NCBI RefSeq assembly: GCF_000512735.1
Contig: NZ_CP007028.1
Span: 1,457,038 to 1,521,037 of the forward strand
Source of the DNA: Thermocrinis ruber
GTDB taxonomy: Bacteria; Aquificota; Aquificia; Aquificales; Aquificaceae
Length of the DNA: 64,000 bases
Direction: 5' to 3'
The position numbers and the translations under genes are program-made. Position 1 is the stretch's first letter; every line of letters starts with the position of its first letter. This document shows positions 27,436 through 37,063 of this stretch, piece after piece. The notes beneath the pieces are model-generated. The model was not told where the DNA came from and made no database searches. It worked only from the letters and a program-made list of their open reading frames with translations.

Positions 27436-28565
27436 AGCACCTTGCCTAACACTTCATCCACCTTTTTGTAGCCCCACTCTACCGCTTGAATGATCTCCTC
27501 TATGGTTTCTGGGTCTCTTATGTTTACAGAAGAGAGCACCTCCTCCACCAGTGGGACTATTTTATCAAAGCTTATGCGTTCCTCCAAAAAGAGCTCCACT
27601 GCCCTCTCGTCCGCACCCAAAAGCACGGGCACATAAACACCTCCTATTCTTGCGACCCATTCACACAGAGACAAAGCCCTGAACTTTTGCCTATCCACCC
27701 TTTCAAAAACTATTGGGGAAAGCTCAAAAAGGCTGATATCCCTGAAGTGATATTCTCGCCTTTCGGGATAAAAGATGGCGTTCATTATAGGAATTTTCAT
27801 GTCGGGTGGAGAAACCTGAAAGAGAAAACTGCCATCTTTTAACTTTATTGCCCCGTGCACCAGACTCTGGGGATGGATCACCACCTCTATAAGGTCTGGG
27901 TCCAAACCAAAAAGTGCCTTAGCCTCCAAAAGTTCTATGCCTTTGTTCATCAAAGTGGCAGAATCTACTGTGATCTTCTGTCCCATCTGCCAAGTGGGAT
28001 GGTTTAGGGCTTGGGCGGGTTTTACCTTTGAAAGCTCCTCAATGGGCGTGTCCTTAAAGGGACCACCGGAGGCGGTAAGATATACCTTCTTTATTTCTTT
28101 CCTATCTGTCATTGAAAGCAATTGAAAAAGGGCGTTGTGTTCGCTATCCACGGGCACCACATTTTCTGACTTTTCTCTGATAAGCTCTTCCAAACATACC
28201 ACAGATTCCTTGTTGCTGGCAAGTAATATCTTGTTTTTTGAGAGCACAAAAAAAGTAGGCAAGAGTCCATCTATGCCGGAGATGGCGTTTAAAACCCTTT
28301 CAGATTCCTCCACAACAGCCAACAAACCCTCTTCACCTTTTAAATACACACACTCCTTTGGGAGACTTTCAAGCCAATCCTTTTCGGGCTCCTGATAGGA
28401 CACCACATACTTAGGCTTAAACTCCCTTGCCTGATTTAGCAGTTTATCAGATGCCCTCCTTGCTACCAAACCCACCAGTTCAATATCCTGCCTGTATGCC
28501 CTAACCACATCCAGGGCTTGCGTTCCCACCGAGCCAGTAGAACCCAATATGCTCAGTTTTATCAT
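27432..28565 (-). CDS. dxr: 1-deoxy-D-xylulose-5-phosphate reductoisomerase
   Basis: Second step of the MEP isoprenoid pathway, NADPH-dependent. 377 residues: NADPH-binding LGSTGSVGTQALDVV (residues 7-21), LASNKESVV, catalytic-loop VPVDSEHNALFQLL and ASGGPF, then NHPTWQMGQKITVDSATLMNKG. It has its own promoter (TTGAAG, 16 bp, TATAAT). ispA for prenyl chain formation is at 36-37 kb. Confidence 0.97.
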   Translation of the reverse strand: MIKLSILGSTGSVGTQALDVVRAYRQDIELVGLVARRASDKLLNQAREFKPKYVVSYQEPEKDWLESLPKECVYLKGEEGLLAVVEESERVLNAISGIDGLLPTFFVLSKNKILLASNKESVVCLEELIREKSENVVPVDSEHNALFQLLSMTDRKEIKKVYLTASGGPFKDTPIEELSKVKPAQALNHPTWQMGQKITVDSATLMNKGIELLEAKALFGLDPDLIEVVIHPQSLVHGAIKLKDGSFLFQVSPPDMKIPIMNAIFYPERREYHFRDISLFELSPIVFERVDRQKFRALSLCEWVARIGGVYVPVLLGADERAVELFLEERISFDKIVPLVEEVLSSVNIRDPETIEEIIQAVEWGYKKVDEVLGKVL

Positions 28566-28575
28566 TGGGATATTA

Positions 28576-28603
28576 ATTATACGAGCTTACGAAATTCCTT
28601 CAA
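28576..28603 (-). promoter_or_regulatory. Sigma-70-type promoter for dxr
   Basis: On the minus strand, TTGAAG (28603-28598), 16-bp spacer, TATAAT (28581-28576). The -10 ends 10 nt before the dxr ATG, predicting a very short leader and no ribosome binding site. Confidence 0.55.
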
Positions 28604-28611
28604 CTTCGCAT

Positions 28612-29628
28612 TTACATGGACCAAAAGGCCTTTGCTTTGCTTAGGGTTTCCTCCCACTCCTTCTCTTCATCCGAGTCATACACAATACCCGAGCCCGCGT
28701 AATAAGAAAGATCTTGCCCAATGCCGAAGGCTGTTCTAATAAGGACGCACAGGGTAAAGTCTTCATTCCAAACAAAGCCTGCGCACCCGCAGTAATAGTC
28801 CCTTGGATGGGGCTCTAAATCGTCTATTAGTTCCACCGCCTTTTTCTTTGGTGCACCCGTCACGGAGGCAGGGGGGAACGTGTTGAGTAAAATCTCCTCA
28901 AGGTCTTTGTCCGTTTGTGCCACCACGGTGGAGTGCATTTGGCACAGAGTTGCATATTTTTCCACCTTAAAGAGCTCCTCTACCTTTACACTGCCCACCT
29001 TTGCCACCCTTGAAAGATCGTTTCTCATCATATCAAGGATCATCAAATTCTCTGCCTTGTCCTTTTGGCTGTTTTGTAAAACCTCTTCACTCTCGGCGGT
29101 TCCCTTTATGGGCTTGCTCTTTATTAAACCTCCCTTTTTCTCCAAAAAGAGCTCCATTGAACCGCTTAGGATGTAAAAGTCCCTCAGGTCAAGAGAAAAG
29201 GCGTAGGGGGTAGGTTGTCTTTCAAAGAATTTCAAGAAAAGGTCTAGTGGAGAGCCTTCAAGTTTAAAGTCCATCCTCGTTGAAAGGTTAAGCTGATAGA
29301 CAGTGCCCTTTTCAATCTCCTCTTTTATCCTTCTGATCCTCTCTATGTACACCTCTTTGTTCAAGGAAAAGCCCTGCAAGCTCAGTTTAAAAGGCTTGGG
29401 TCCTATTTCAACCTCAACGGGTTCTCCCACTTCCACAAGCACAATTGGAGGAAAAGAGGATGCCTTTACCTTTACACCAAGGGTCTCCTCTGAGAGCTTA
29501 TAAGAGATGACTACAAAACCCTTTCTTTCCCTTAACTCCAAAAGGGAGTTGAAGAATTTCACTTCCTTAATGGGAAATTTATAAAGTTTGTTAGACTTTC
29601 CTAAAAATCCGCCCGATGTTAGGAGCAT
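28612..29628 (-). CDS. pabB: Aminodeoxychorismate synthase component I
   Basis: 338 residues of the chorismate-binding family. Motifs: SGSMELFLEK, KPIKGTAESEE (PIKGT as in PabB), LDMMRNDLSRVAKVGSV, SVTGAPKKKAVELID and GCAGFVW. It converts chorismate to aminodeoxychorismate for p-aminobenzoate and folate. The N-terminal part is short compared with TrpE, favouring PabB. The glutaminase subunit PabA is not adjacent. Its ATG abuts the stop of the macro-domain gene without a gap. Confidence 0.9.
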   Translation of the reverse strand: MLLTSGGFLGKSNKLYKFPIKEVKFFNSLLELRERKGFVVISYKLSEETLGVKVKASSFPPIVLVEVGEPVEVEIGPKPFKLSLQGFSLNKEVYIERIRRIKEEIEKGTVYQLNLSTRMDFKLEGSPLDLFLKFFERQPTPYAFSLDLRDFYILSGSMELFLEKKGGLIKSKPIKGTAESEEVLQNSQKDKAENLMILDMMRNDLSRVAKVGSVKVEELFKVEKYATLCQMHSTVVAQTDKDLEEILLNTFPPASVTGAPKKKAVELIDDLEPHPRDYYCGCAGFVWNEDFTLCVLIRTAFGIGQDLSYYAGSGIVYDSDEEKEWEETLSKAKAFWSM

Positions 29629-30117
29629 TCAAAGATTTTTCTGCCAAGCTTGAACCATCTCCGGGTCTATATCTACCAGAATGACCTTTTTTAGGCTCTT
29701 GGGTTTGAAGTTTTTTATTTCCTCAAGCATTGCCTTTGCGGAGAGTTCCTTGGGAAGTCCGCCCACACCCGTGCCCATTCCGGGCATCGCCAAGGTCTCA
29801 AAGCCCAAACTGTCCGCCAACTCCAAGCTTGCCCTCACCGCCTTCCTCACCTTTTCCTCCGAGCTTTCCATGGCGGGCTTTTCCATGGTGGGCGCGTGGA
29901 TTACGCCCTTGAATTTTAGCTTGCCTGCGGTGGTAAGCACTGCAGAGCCAACTGGTATAGGTGCCTTTTGCACCGCCTCCTTTTCTATCTCCTCTCCTCC
30001 AAACCGCTTTATCACACCCGCCACACCACCACCCATAAGTCCCAAGGAGTTGGCAGGATTGACGATCACATCCGCATCCACCTCAAGGATGCTACCCTTG
30101 ATTACTTCTATTTGCAT
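29629..30117 (-). CDS. Macro-domain protein (ADP-ribose binding/hydrolysing)
   Basis: 162 residues forming a single macro domain: DVIVNPANSLGLMGGGVAGVI at the N-terminal side carries the Asn and Gly-rich loop that bind ADP-ribose, and GMGTGVGGLP forms the second loop. Related proteins hydrolyse O-acetyl-ADP-ribose or remove ADP-ribose from proteins or nucleic acids. No partner ADP-ribosyltransferase is seen nearby, so an anti-phage or toxin role is not supported. First gene of the pabB-dxr-oppA run. Confidence 0.92.
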   Translation of the reverse strand: MQIEVIKGSILEVDADVIVNPANSLGLMGGGVAGVIKRFGGEEIEKEAVQKAPIPVGSAVLTTAGKLKFKGVIHAPTMEKPAMESSEEKVRKAVRASLELADSLGFETLAMPGMGTGVGGLPKELSAKAMLEEIKNFKPKSLKKVILVDIDPEMVQAWQKNL

Positions 30118-30135
30118 GAGATTTAAAATTTTAGC
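30118..30135. promoter_or_regulatory. Compact bidirectional promoter macro-domain gene / flhA
   Basis: The 18-bp gap is the near-palindrome TTTAAAATTTTA with flanks. Plus-strand TAAAAT (30124-30129) ends 6 nt before the flhA ATG. Minus-strand TAAAAT (30133-30128) ends 10 nt before the macro-domain ATG. Confidence 0.5.
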
Positions 30136-32172
30136 ATGAACATTACCCAGGGATGGGTGCTTTTGGCTTTTGTGGTGATATTGGGTGCCATAATTTTGCC
30201 CATTCCTGCCCTACTTCTTGATGTGCTTTTGGCATTAAGTATAACTTTTTCTTTGACGGTTTTAACGCTTACCGCCTTTATAAAGGAGCCTTTGGAACTT
30301 TCAGCCTTTCCTTCCATACTGCTTTTGGGAACACTCCTTAGGCTATCTTTAAACATTGCCGCAGCAAGAAGGATTCTGCTTTACGGTCACGAGGGTACCT
30401 CTGCCGCGGGGCACATAATAGAAGGTTTTGGTAAGTTTGTTGTGGGTGGGGATGTGGTGGTGGGTTTGGTGGTGTTTTTGATCTTCATAGTCATAAACTT
30501 TGTGGTTATTACAAGGGGTGCGGAGAGGATCTCAGAGGTGGCAGCGAGATTTACCTTGGACGCCATGCCCGGAAAGCAGATGAGCATAGACGCGGACCTA
30601 AACGCCGGCCTGATCTCCGAGGAAGAAGCCCGTAGGAGAAGGGCACAGTTAGAGCAGGAGGCATCCTTTTACGGTGCCATGGACGGTGCCAGCAAGTTCA
30701 TAAGAGGAGACGCCATCGCAGCATTGATAATACTCTTTTTGAGCTTGGTAGGTGGTCTTATAGTAGGCATAGTCCTTAAAGGCATGCCTTTTTCTGAGGC
30801 TATCTCTACCTATACCTTGCTAACGGTGGGCGAAGGTCTTGCAAGCCAAATACCCGCTTTGATGCTTTCCACTTCTGCAGGTATAGTGGTAACAAAGTCC
30901 TCCTCCAAGGATCCGCTGGGAAATGTTCTGCTTCAGGAGTTTTCCAAAGAGCCCAGGGTGTTCCTCTTCTCTTCCGCTCTGTTGGTGTTTATAGGACTCA
31001 TTCCGGGATTTCCTAAGGTTCCCTTCTTCTTCATGGCTGGGCTTTTAGGAGGACTTTACTATCTGCTGAAAAGGAGCCTTCAGGAAAGGGAGCTAAAAGA
31101 GTTGGAAAAGCTTTTGGTGGAACAGAAAAAGCCAACTGAAAAGACCGAGGAGGAGATCATCACACAACCGGAGACCCTTGCCTTTGAGATAGGCTATGGG
31201 CTTGTGCCCTTGGTGGATGAGTCTCAGGGCGGAGACCTTCCGGAGAGGATAAAATCCATGAGAAAGCAGATAGCCCGAGAGTTTGGTGTGGTGGTTCCTT
31301 TGGTGCATATAAGGGACAACCTAACCCTCAGACCCTATCAATACAGAATACTCATAAGGGGGCTTGAAGTCAGTAGCTACGAGGTAATGCCAAACAGATA
31401 CTTGGCAATAGACTTGGGGAATGTGAAAGGGAGCATTGAGGGTGTGGAAACCCACGAGCCTGCCTTCAACTTAAAAGCCTACTGGATCACAGAGGACATG
31501 AGAGAAAAGGCTCAAAGGCTGGGCTATATGGTGGTGGATGTAAGCACCGCCATAATTACGCATCTTTCTGAAGTAATAAAGAGAAACCTTCATGAGATCC
31601 TCGGTAGGGGTGAGGTTATAGACCTGGTGGAGAACCTCACCAGGAAGCATCCAAAAGCTATGCAGGGGCTCGTGCCGGACGTTATACCCATCTCTATCCT
31701 ACACAGAACATTGCAGAACCTTTTAAGCGAGGGCATCCCAATAAACGACCTTCTAACTATAGTGGAAACCTTGGCAGACTATGTGGAACAGACAAAGGAC
31801 CCAGACCTGCTTACTGAATATGTCAGGCAGAGGCTTGCAAAGAGGATCACAAGGCTATATTTAACGGACAATGTCCTTTACGCACTGATACTCTCTCCCA
31901 GATTGGAGGCAAAGCTCAGTGCATACTTGCAAGAGGGAAAGGAGGAGGAATTCCTTGACCTGCTTATAAACAAAATATATCCCAAGCTAAACTCAGAAAT
32001 TTCAAAGTTTGTCCAATACCAAGCCAAACCAGTGTTGATAACCGTCACGAACCTGAGAAGGCACATCAAAAAAGTCCTGTCCGCATACCTCCCTCAACTT
32101 GCGGTTTTATCTTATAATGAACTTGACAGACAGGTAAACTTAAAAGTTCTGGGTGTCGTAGATGAAGATTAA
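30136..32172 (+). CDS. flhA: Flagellar export protein FlhA
   Basis: 678 residues: eight N-terminal membrane helices, the FHIPEP-type cytoplasmic loop ([30 protein letters not shown] region), and the large C-terminal cytoplasmic domain that docks chaperone-substrate complexes. Forms the nonameric ring of the export apparatus. First gene of flhA-flhF-flhG, in a separate unit from the fliLOPQR-flhB operon. It overlaps flhF by 11 bases. Confidence 0.97.
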   Translation: MNITQGWVLLAFVVILGAIILPIPALLLDVLLALSITFSLTVLTLTAFIKEPLELSAFPSILLLGTLLRLSLNIAAARRILLYGHEGTSAAGHIIEGFGKFVVGGDVVVGLVVFLIFIVINFVVITRGAERISEVAARFTLDAMPGKQMSIDADLNAGLISEEEARRRRAQLEQEASFYGAMDGASKFIRGDAIAALIILFLSLVGGLIVGIVLKGMPFSEAISTYTLLTVGEGLASQIPALMLSTSAGIVVTKSSSKDPLGNVLLQEFSKEPRVFLFSSALLVFIGLIPGFPKVPFFFMAGLLGGLYYLLKRSLQERELKELEKLLVEQKKPTEKTEEEIITQPETLAFEIGYGLVPLVDESQGGDLPERIKSMRKQIAREFGVVVPLVHIRDNLTLRPYQYRILIRGLEVSSYEVMPNRYLAIDLGNVKGSIEGVETHEPAFNLKAYWITEDMREKAQRLGYMVVDVSTAIITHLSEVIKRNLHEILGRGEVIDLVENLTRKHPKAMQGLVPDVIPISILHRTLQNLLSEGIPINDLLTIVETLADYVEQTKDPDLLTEYVRQRLAKRITRLYLTDNVLYALILSPRLEAKLSAYLQEGKEEEFLDLLINKIYPKLNSEISKFVQYQAKPVLITVTNLRRHIKKVLSAYLPQLAVLSYNELDRQVNLKVLGVVDED

Positions 32173-33274
32173 AAAATTGGTGGTGAACTCCCTTCAGGAG
32201 GCAGTGGAGGAGGTGAGAAATCTCTACGGACCAGATGCTACCATACTATCCACAAGGATCATAAAGAAAAGGCTTATACCCTTTCTGCCCTTTATCTCCC
32301 GTTCTCAATTAGAAGTTACCATAGGCATCCCGGACACAGAAGATTTTTCTAACCATCTCAAAAGCCAAGAGAGTGTCTATGAAGAGATCAACAAACTAAA
32401 AGAAAGCCTAAGGGAAGTGGTTGAATTAGTCAAAAAGCAAAAGGTAGAGCCTCCAGAGGAAACAAAACCTATAGAAAGCGAATACTCTCTAAGGGCGCTA
32501 AATCTTATGAACAAACTTATAAACAAAGGTGTTGCAAGGGATGTGGCAAAGGCAATCATTGACGCAGGGTGTGGGTATGACTACGAGCTAAAGCGTTTGG
32601 ACCTAAAGGGAGAAACATACGAATCCTTAAAGATGGGTCTTGAAAGCACCCTGAATTTGGTTAGGGATTTTGAAAGTTCCCTACAGGATTTTAAGATCAT
32701 AGCCCTGGTGGGTCCAACAGGTGTGGGAAAAACTACCACAGTGGCAAAGCTCGCCTATTACATAAAGGAGCTTGGAAAAAAGGTGGGTGTTATAACCATA
32801 GACAGCTACAGGGTGGGTGCAGTTCAACAGTTAAAAACATTTATTAGCATTATGGAATTGCCCTTCAGAACCGCAGACACTCCCCAAAGATTAAGAGAAT
32901 GCATAGGAGAGCTTTCCTCCATGGATGTTGTACTTGTGGATACCGGTGGAAGGAGCCATTACGATGACATAAAGGTAAAGGAACTGGTACCCTTCTTTAA
33001 CAAACTGCCCACCTTGGAAATATACTTTACAGTAAGCGCCAACATGGACGAAAGGGTTATGGCGGAAGCGCTGGAAAGGTTTAGTGTATTGCCCATAAAA
33101 GGGTTAATATTCACAAAGATGGACGAAACACTCTACCATGGCTATGTTCTGAACCTTGCTTACCGCACCAAACTGCCCATACTCTGCTGGACAACTGGAC
33201 AGCGTGTTCCTAAGGATCTGGTAATGGCAAACTATGAATACCTTACTAAGCTTTTTCTGAAGGTGGAAGAGTAA
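32162..33274 (+). CDS. flhF: Flagellar SRP-like GTPase FlhF
   Basis: 370 residues: N-terminal basic region, then an NG domain with [17 protein letters not shown] (P-loop), [20 protein letters not shown] and TKMDET (G4). FlhF sets position and number of flagella with FlhG. The N-terminal domain (residues 1-100) begins [20 protein letters not shown], typical of FlhF rather than FtsY. Start and stop overlap flhA and flhG. Confidence 0.96.
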   Translation: MKIKKLVVNSLQEAVEEVRNLYGPDATILSTRIIKKRLIPFLPFISRSQLEVTIGIPDTEDFSNHLKSQESVYEEINKLKESLREVVELVKKQKVEPPEETKPIESEYSLRALNLMNKLINKGVARDVAKAIIDAGCGYDYELKRLDLKGETYESLKMGLESTLNLVRDFESSLQDFKIIALVGPTGVGKTTTVAKLAYYIKELGKKVGVITIDSYRVGAVQQLKTFISIMELPFRTADTPQRLRECIGELSSMDVVLVDTGGRSHYDDIKVKELVPFFNKLPTLEIYFTVSANMDERVMAEALERFSVLPIKGLIFTKMDETLYHGYVLNLAYRTKLPILCWTTGQRVPKDLVMANYEYLTKLFLKVEE

Positions 33275-34107
33275 TGGAACTGCAAACCATGCCTCTGAAG
33301 GTTTTGGAAGGGAAGGAGAAACCTACAGGCTATATATCCGTTGCCAGCGGAAAGGGTGGCGTAGGAAAGACAATAATTACCATAAACATAGGAAGGATCC
33401 TTTACTCTAACGGCAAAAAGGTTCTACTTATAGATGGAGACCTTGGGCTGAGCAACATACATCTAATGCTTGGTATAACTCCACCCAAAAACCTCTATCA
33501 CTTCTTTACAGGAAGTGCTTCCCTTGAAGAAGTAGTTATTCCCGTAGAGGAGGGTTTTGACTTCATCTCAAGTGGCAGTGGTATAAGGGAGTTGGTAAAT
33601 ATGCCCTTTGGCAAGCTAAAGACCTTAATTCAAAGGCTTCAGGACTTTGCAGAAGGGCGCTACGATTGGGTCATCTTTGATACGCCACCTGGCATACACT
33701 CAGACACCATAGCCATAGTTTCCTCCTCCCAAATACCCATACTGATCACAACGCCAGAGCCCACCGCTATAGCTGATGCCTACGGTCTTATAAAGGTGAT
33801 AAACTCAGAAGAGGGTATGAAGGAGTTTTTCTTGATTGTCAATAAAGTATCCTCAGAGGAGGAAGGTAAAAAGGTATATGAAAGCATAAGGCTTGTGTGT
33901 CAAAAATTCACCACCGCAGAACCAAAGTACGCAGGTAGTATAAAGTACCATCCAAAGCTGATAAGGAACATAATAGGACAAAATCCTTTCAACGACGAGC
34001 TTATAAAAGAACTAACCAGAATATTAAACAGGCTTTCCTTGGTGCAAGCAAAGCCAAAGGTGAGCTTTTGGGAAAGACTTTTGGCAAAGTTAAAAAGAAG
34101 CATTTAA
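33274..34107 (+). CDS. flhG: MinD-like ATPase FlhG (FleN/YlxH)
   Basis: 277 residues with a deviant Walker A ASGKGGVGKTIITINIGRIL, a second motif LLIDGDLGLSNIHLMLG and switch II DTPPGI. Counts flagella by acting on FlhF; a C-terminal amphipathic helix (WERLLAKLKRSI) is suited for membrane targeting. The TAA stop of flhF overlaps its ATG. Its own TAA lies inside a -10-like TAAAAT for the next gene. Confidence 0.94.
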   Translation: MELQTMPLKVLEGKEKPTGYISVASGKGGVGKTIITINIGRILYSNGKKVLLIDGDLGLSNIHLMLGITPPKNLYHFFTGSASLEEVVIPVEEGFDFISSGSGIRELVNMPFGKLKTLIQRLQDFAEGRYDWVIFDTPPGIHSDTIAIVSSSQIPILITTPEPTAIADAYGLIKVINSEEGMKEFFLIVNKVSSEEEGKKVYESIRLVCQKFTTAEPKYAGSIKYHPKLIRNIIGQNPFNDELIKELTRILNRLSLVQAKPKVSFWERLLAKLKRSI

Positions 34108-34110
34108 AAT
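34105..34110 (+). promoter_or_regulatory. -10-like element for RNA methyltransferase gene
   Basis: TAAAAT, made from the flhG stop codon plus three bases, ends exactly 7 nt before the ATG at 34118. Confidence 0.4.
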
Positions 34111-34117
34111 AAATTAA

Positions 34118-34690
34118 ATGCTCAATCACAATGTGTTCATTGCACTTCTACATTTTCCTGCTATGGATAGAGAGGGGAGAGCAATAATAACCTCCTTTAC
34201 CACCATGGACCTGCACGATATAGCAAGACCAGCCAGAGCCTATGAAATAAACACCTTTTACATAGTCCAGCCAGTAGATGCCCAAAGGGCTGTGATAAAA
34301 AAACAGATAGAGTATTGGTCTTCTGAAGAGGGTCTAAAGACCAACCCAACGAGGGCAGAAACGGTTAAGCTTGTTCAGCTCGCTTACAACTTGGAGGAAG
34401 TTATAGAGGATATACAAAACAGGAGAGGAAGAAAGCCAAAGCTTGTGGGTACGGACGCAAGAACCTATCCAAACACTGTAAGCTATGAGTTTTTAAAAAG
34501 GGAGATAGAAAAAAGACAGGAGGACTTTTTAATCCTCTTTGGTACAGGTTATGGCATTCCCCCAGACCTTATGAACACCTTTGACTACATACTGGAGCCT
34601 ATTTACGGTGCAGGAGATTGGAACCACCTTTCGGTGAGAAACGCCTGCGCCATAATACTGGATAGACTTTTTAGTAAAAACAGGTGCTGA
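34118..34690 (+). CDS. RNA methyltransferase, SPOUT-like (tRNA_m1G_MT-like family)
   Basis: 190 residues matching the small SPOUT-fold family of predicted SAM-dependent RNA methyltransferases: start [18 protein letters not shown], middle [14 protein letters not shown], and C-terminal knot region [14 protein letters not shown] then [21 protein letters not shown]. The target RNA is not known to me. It sits between the flagellar genes and mraY; there is no functional link obvious. Confidence 0.85.
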   Translation: MLNHNVFIALLHFPAMDREGRAIITSFTTMDLHDIARPARAYEINTFYIVQPVDAQRAVIKKQIEYWSSEEGLKTNPTRAETVKLVQLAYNLEEVIEDIQNRRGRKPKLVGTDARTYPNTVSYEFLKREIEKRQEDFLILFGTGYGIPPDLMNTFDYILEPIYGAGDWNHLSVRNACAIILDRLFSKNRC

Positions 34691-34691
34691 C

Positions 34692-35771
34692 ATGCTATAT
34701 CATCTCTCCTTCTATCTAAAGGATTTCTTTTTTGGCTTTAACGTTTTCAAATACATAACTTTTAGGTCCTTCTTGGCTATACTGCTTGCCTTCTTTCTAA
34801 CCCTACTGCTAACGCCCATTTTCCTAAAGAAGCTGAAAGCCCTTCAAAGACTTTTTAAGGGCTATGTGCGGGAATACGCACCGGAGGGACACACCGTCAA
34901 AAAACTGGTTCCCAATATGGGTGGATTGGTGATACTTATATCCGTCCTTCTGTCCTCCCTCCTTCTCATGAGGCTGGACCTTGCTTACTTTTGGGTGATC
35001 TCCTTTTGTATTCTCGGTTTTGGGCTCATAGGTCTTTGGGACGACTATACCAAGCTAAAGAACAAAAAGGGTATATCCGCAAAGGCTAAGTTCTCCGCCC
35101 AGGTTCTTGTGGCATCCCTTACAGCCCTCGCCCTCTATAAATTTACAGAGGTTGGTACAAAGCTTTACTTTCCTCTTTTTAAAAACCTTCAGATAGACCT
35201 GGGGCTTTTTTATATACCCTTTGCGGTTTTGGTGATTGTAGCCACATCTAACGCGGTAAATCTCACCGATGGGCTTGATGGGCTTGCAGTTGGACCTGTT
35301 ATGACCACCGCCGCATCCTTGGGTATAATAGCCTACGCAGTAGGACACGCAAACATTGCCAAGTATTTAAACATTCCCTATGTGCCCTATGCGGGAGACC
35401 TTACAGTTCTGTGTTTTGCCATAGTGGGTGCTGGACTTGGCTTTTTGTGGTTCAACGCTTATCCAGCCCAGCTATTCATGGGGGATGTGGGTGCCTTAGC
35501 CCTTGGTGCAGGACTTGGGGTAATAGCCCTCGTAGCAAAGGCAGAACTCATTCTGCCCATAGCGGGAGGGATCTTTGTTTTTGAAACCCTGAGCGTGATC
35601 CTCCAGGTGGCATACTTCAAACTTACAAAGGGCAAAAGACTCTTCAAAATGGCACCCTTCCACCACCATTTGGAGCTTTCGGGCATTCCAGAACCCAAAA
35701 TCGTAGTTAGGCTCTGGATAGTCTCCATTCTGCTCAGCGTCTTGGCGGTGGCAACCCTAAAGCTGAGATAA
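34692..35771 (+). CDS. mraY: Phospho-N-acetylmuramoyl-pentapeptide transferase
   Basis: Transfers phospho-MurNAc-pentapeptide to undecaprenyl phosphate, making lipid I at the inner membrane. 359 residues, about ten helices. Motifs: [31 protein letters not shown] (Asp pair), [31 protein letters not shown] and the C-terminal [12 protein letters not shown]. mraY is outside a mur cluster here, next to unrelated genes. It converges with aroK, overlapping by 15 bases. Confidence 0.97.
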   Translation: MLYHLSFYLKDFFFGFNVFKYITFRSFLAILLAFFLTLLLTPIFLKKLKALQRLFKGYVREYAPEGHTVKKLVPNMGGLVILISVLLSSLLLMRLDLAYFWVISFCILGFGLIGLWDDYTKLKNKKGISAKAKFSAQVLVASLTALALYKFTEVGTKLYFPLFKNLQIDLGLFYIPFAVLVIVATSNAVNLTDGLDGLAVGPVMTTAASLGIIAYAVGHANIAKYLNIPYVPYAGDLTVLCFAIVGAGLGFLWFNAYPAQLFMGDVGALALGAGLGVIALVAKAELILPIAGGIFVFETLSVILQVAYFKLTKGKRLFKMAPFHHHLELSGIPEPKIVVRLWIVSILLSVLAVATLKLR

Positions 35772-36251
35772 GAGCCCTTCTACTAAAGCATCGGGCGGTT
35801 TGTCCGCTTTCAGTCTAATATGTGCTAGCCTATAAACCTTTTCCCTCTCCTCCATTAAGACCCTTAGATAATCCAACCCTCTCTTCAAAAGAGGTCTACC
35901 CTCTTGGTGGGCACACCTTTGCAAAAAGGTTTCAAAATCCAAATCCAGCCATACCACCAAGCCTGCAGACTTCATTTTTTCCATAGCAGTAGGGTTCGCT
36001 CCAAGCCCTCCACCCGTGCTAACCACAACCCTTTCCTTTTCCAAAAACTCCTCTAACACATTTCTTTCAAGGTTTCTGAAGTACTCCTCTCCTTTACTTT
36101 TAAATATCTCTTCTATGCTTTTACCCTCCCTCTCCTCTATAACTTGGTCTATGTCCCAAAAGGTATAGCCAAGCTTGTCCGCCAATAGCTTTCCCACTGT
36201 GCTTTTTCCACTGCACATAAAACCTACCAAAAAAATGCGGGTGGGTTTCAT
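35757..36251 (-). CDS. aroK: Shikimate kinase
   Basis: 164 residues: P-loop [34 protein letters not shown] (Asp for shikimate), [12 protein letters not shown] and VVSTGGGLG. Phosphorylates shikimate in aromatic amino-acid and folate-precursor synthesis. It overlaps ispA by 4 bases (ATGA type), so they form one unit. Confidence 0.94.
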   Translation of the reverse strand: MKPTRIFLVGFMCSGKSTVGKLLADKLGYTFWDIDQVIEEREGKSIEEIFKSKGEEYFRNLERNVLEEFLEKERVVVSTGGGLGANPTAMEKMKSAGLVVWLDLDFETFLQRCAHQEGRPLLKRGLDYLRVLMEEREKVYRLAHIRLKADKPPDALVEGLLSQL

Positions 36252-37039
36252 AGGAAACTCTTTAAAATGGCTTGCATCTGTGCAGTAAGCAAGCCCAAGG
36301 CTTCAAGGTGAGATGCCACCTCTTGCCCTTTTGCTTCTATCAGGTCCTTTAATCCTTCACCAAACTTTTGATAAAAGCCGTCTTTATCTTTGTAGTCATC
36401 GCACATCTGAAAGAGAAGCCCAAAGTTCATGCCTACCCTTTCCAAATCATTGACAAGATCATCCCTCTTTGCGATCAAACCTCCCAACATAAAACAGGCG
36501 GAAAAAAGCTCTGCGGTCTTTTTAAGGCTTATATGTTCAAGTTCTCCCAATTTTCTAACATCCATCACCTGCCCACCCACCATACCCTTGGCACCCGCCT
36601 TTTCGCTAAGAAGCTTTATCATCAAAAGAAGCCTGCCTGCCTCTAAGGTTCTAAAGTTATTTTTATCAGAGAGCACCTCAAAGGCTAAGGTTAGCAGGGC
36701 ATCACCCGCAAGAAGCGCCAAATCCTCTCCAAAGACCACATGGCATGTGGGCTTTCCTCTTCTGTATTGGTCGTTGTCCAAAGGGGGCATGTCATCGTGT
36801 ATCAGGGAGTAGTTATGAATGAACTCCACCGAACAACCCACGGTTATAGCATCCTCAAGGTCTCCACCAAGGGCCACAGCCACTGCACACACGATCAATG
36901 GTCTTAATCTTTTGCCTCCCTGAAGGGGATAATATGCCATAGCGGACTGTAAAATTGGTGGTTCGATACCTTCAAGAAATTCCTGTAGCTTTCTCTCTAT
37001 CCTCTCCTTCCAGTCTATAAGAATATTTTCACCTTCCAA
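36248..37039 (-). CDS. ispA: Polyprenyl (geranyl/farnesyl) diphosphate synthase
   Basis: 263 residues, trans-prenyltransferase. First Asp-rich motif SLIHDDMPPLDNDQYRRGKPT and second MCDDYKDKDG are both visible, with GGKRLRPLIV for diphosphate binding. Chain length is C15 or C20 and cannot be settled by eye. The N-terminus starts at a TTG (37039), 9 nt downstream of a perfect TATAAT. Slightly shorter than typical IspA (~295). Confidence 0.92.
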   Translation of the reverse strand: MEGENILIDWKERIERKLQEFLEGIEPPILQSAMAYYPLQGGKRLRPLIVCAVAVALGGDLEDAITVGCSVEFIHNYSLIHDDMPPLDNDQYRRGKPTCHVVFGEDLALLAGDALLTLAFEVLSDKNNFRTLEAGRLLLMIKLLSEKAGAKGMVGGQVMDVRKLGELEHISLKKTAELFSACFMLGGLIAKRDDLVNDLERVGMNFGLLFQMCDDYKDKDGFYQKFGEGLKDLIEAKGQEVASHLEALGLLTAQMQAILKSFL

Positions 37040-37044
37040 GACTT

Positions 37045-37054
37045 TATAATTATA
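37045..37054. promoter_or_regulatory. Compact bidirectional promoter ispA / smc
   Basis: TATAATTATA is read as TATAAT on both strands: plus 37045-37050 (13 nt before the smc GTG) and minus 37054-37049 (9 nt before the ispA TTG). Both genes begin with non-ATG codons. Confidence 0.5.
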
Positions 37055-37063
37055 CTCACTAAG

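Noticed and set aside
29629..30117. Macro domain as part of an ADP-ribosylation toxin-antitoxin or anti-phage system
   Set aside because: No ADP-ribosyltransferase-like partner is adjacent. The neighbours are pabB, dxr and flhA.
35907..35925. Sigma-54 -24/-12-like sequence (GGCAC then TTGCA)
   Set aside because: Spacing is one base short and it lies inside aroK.
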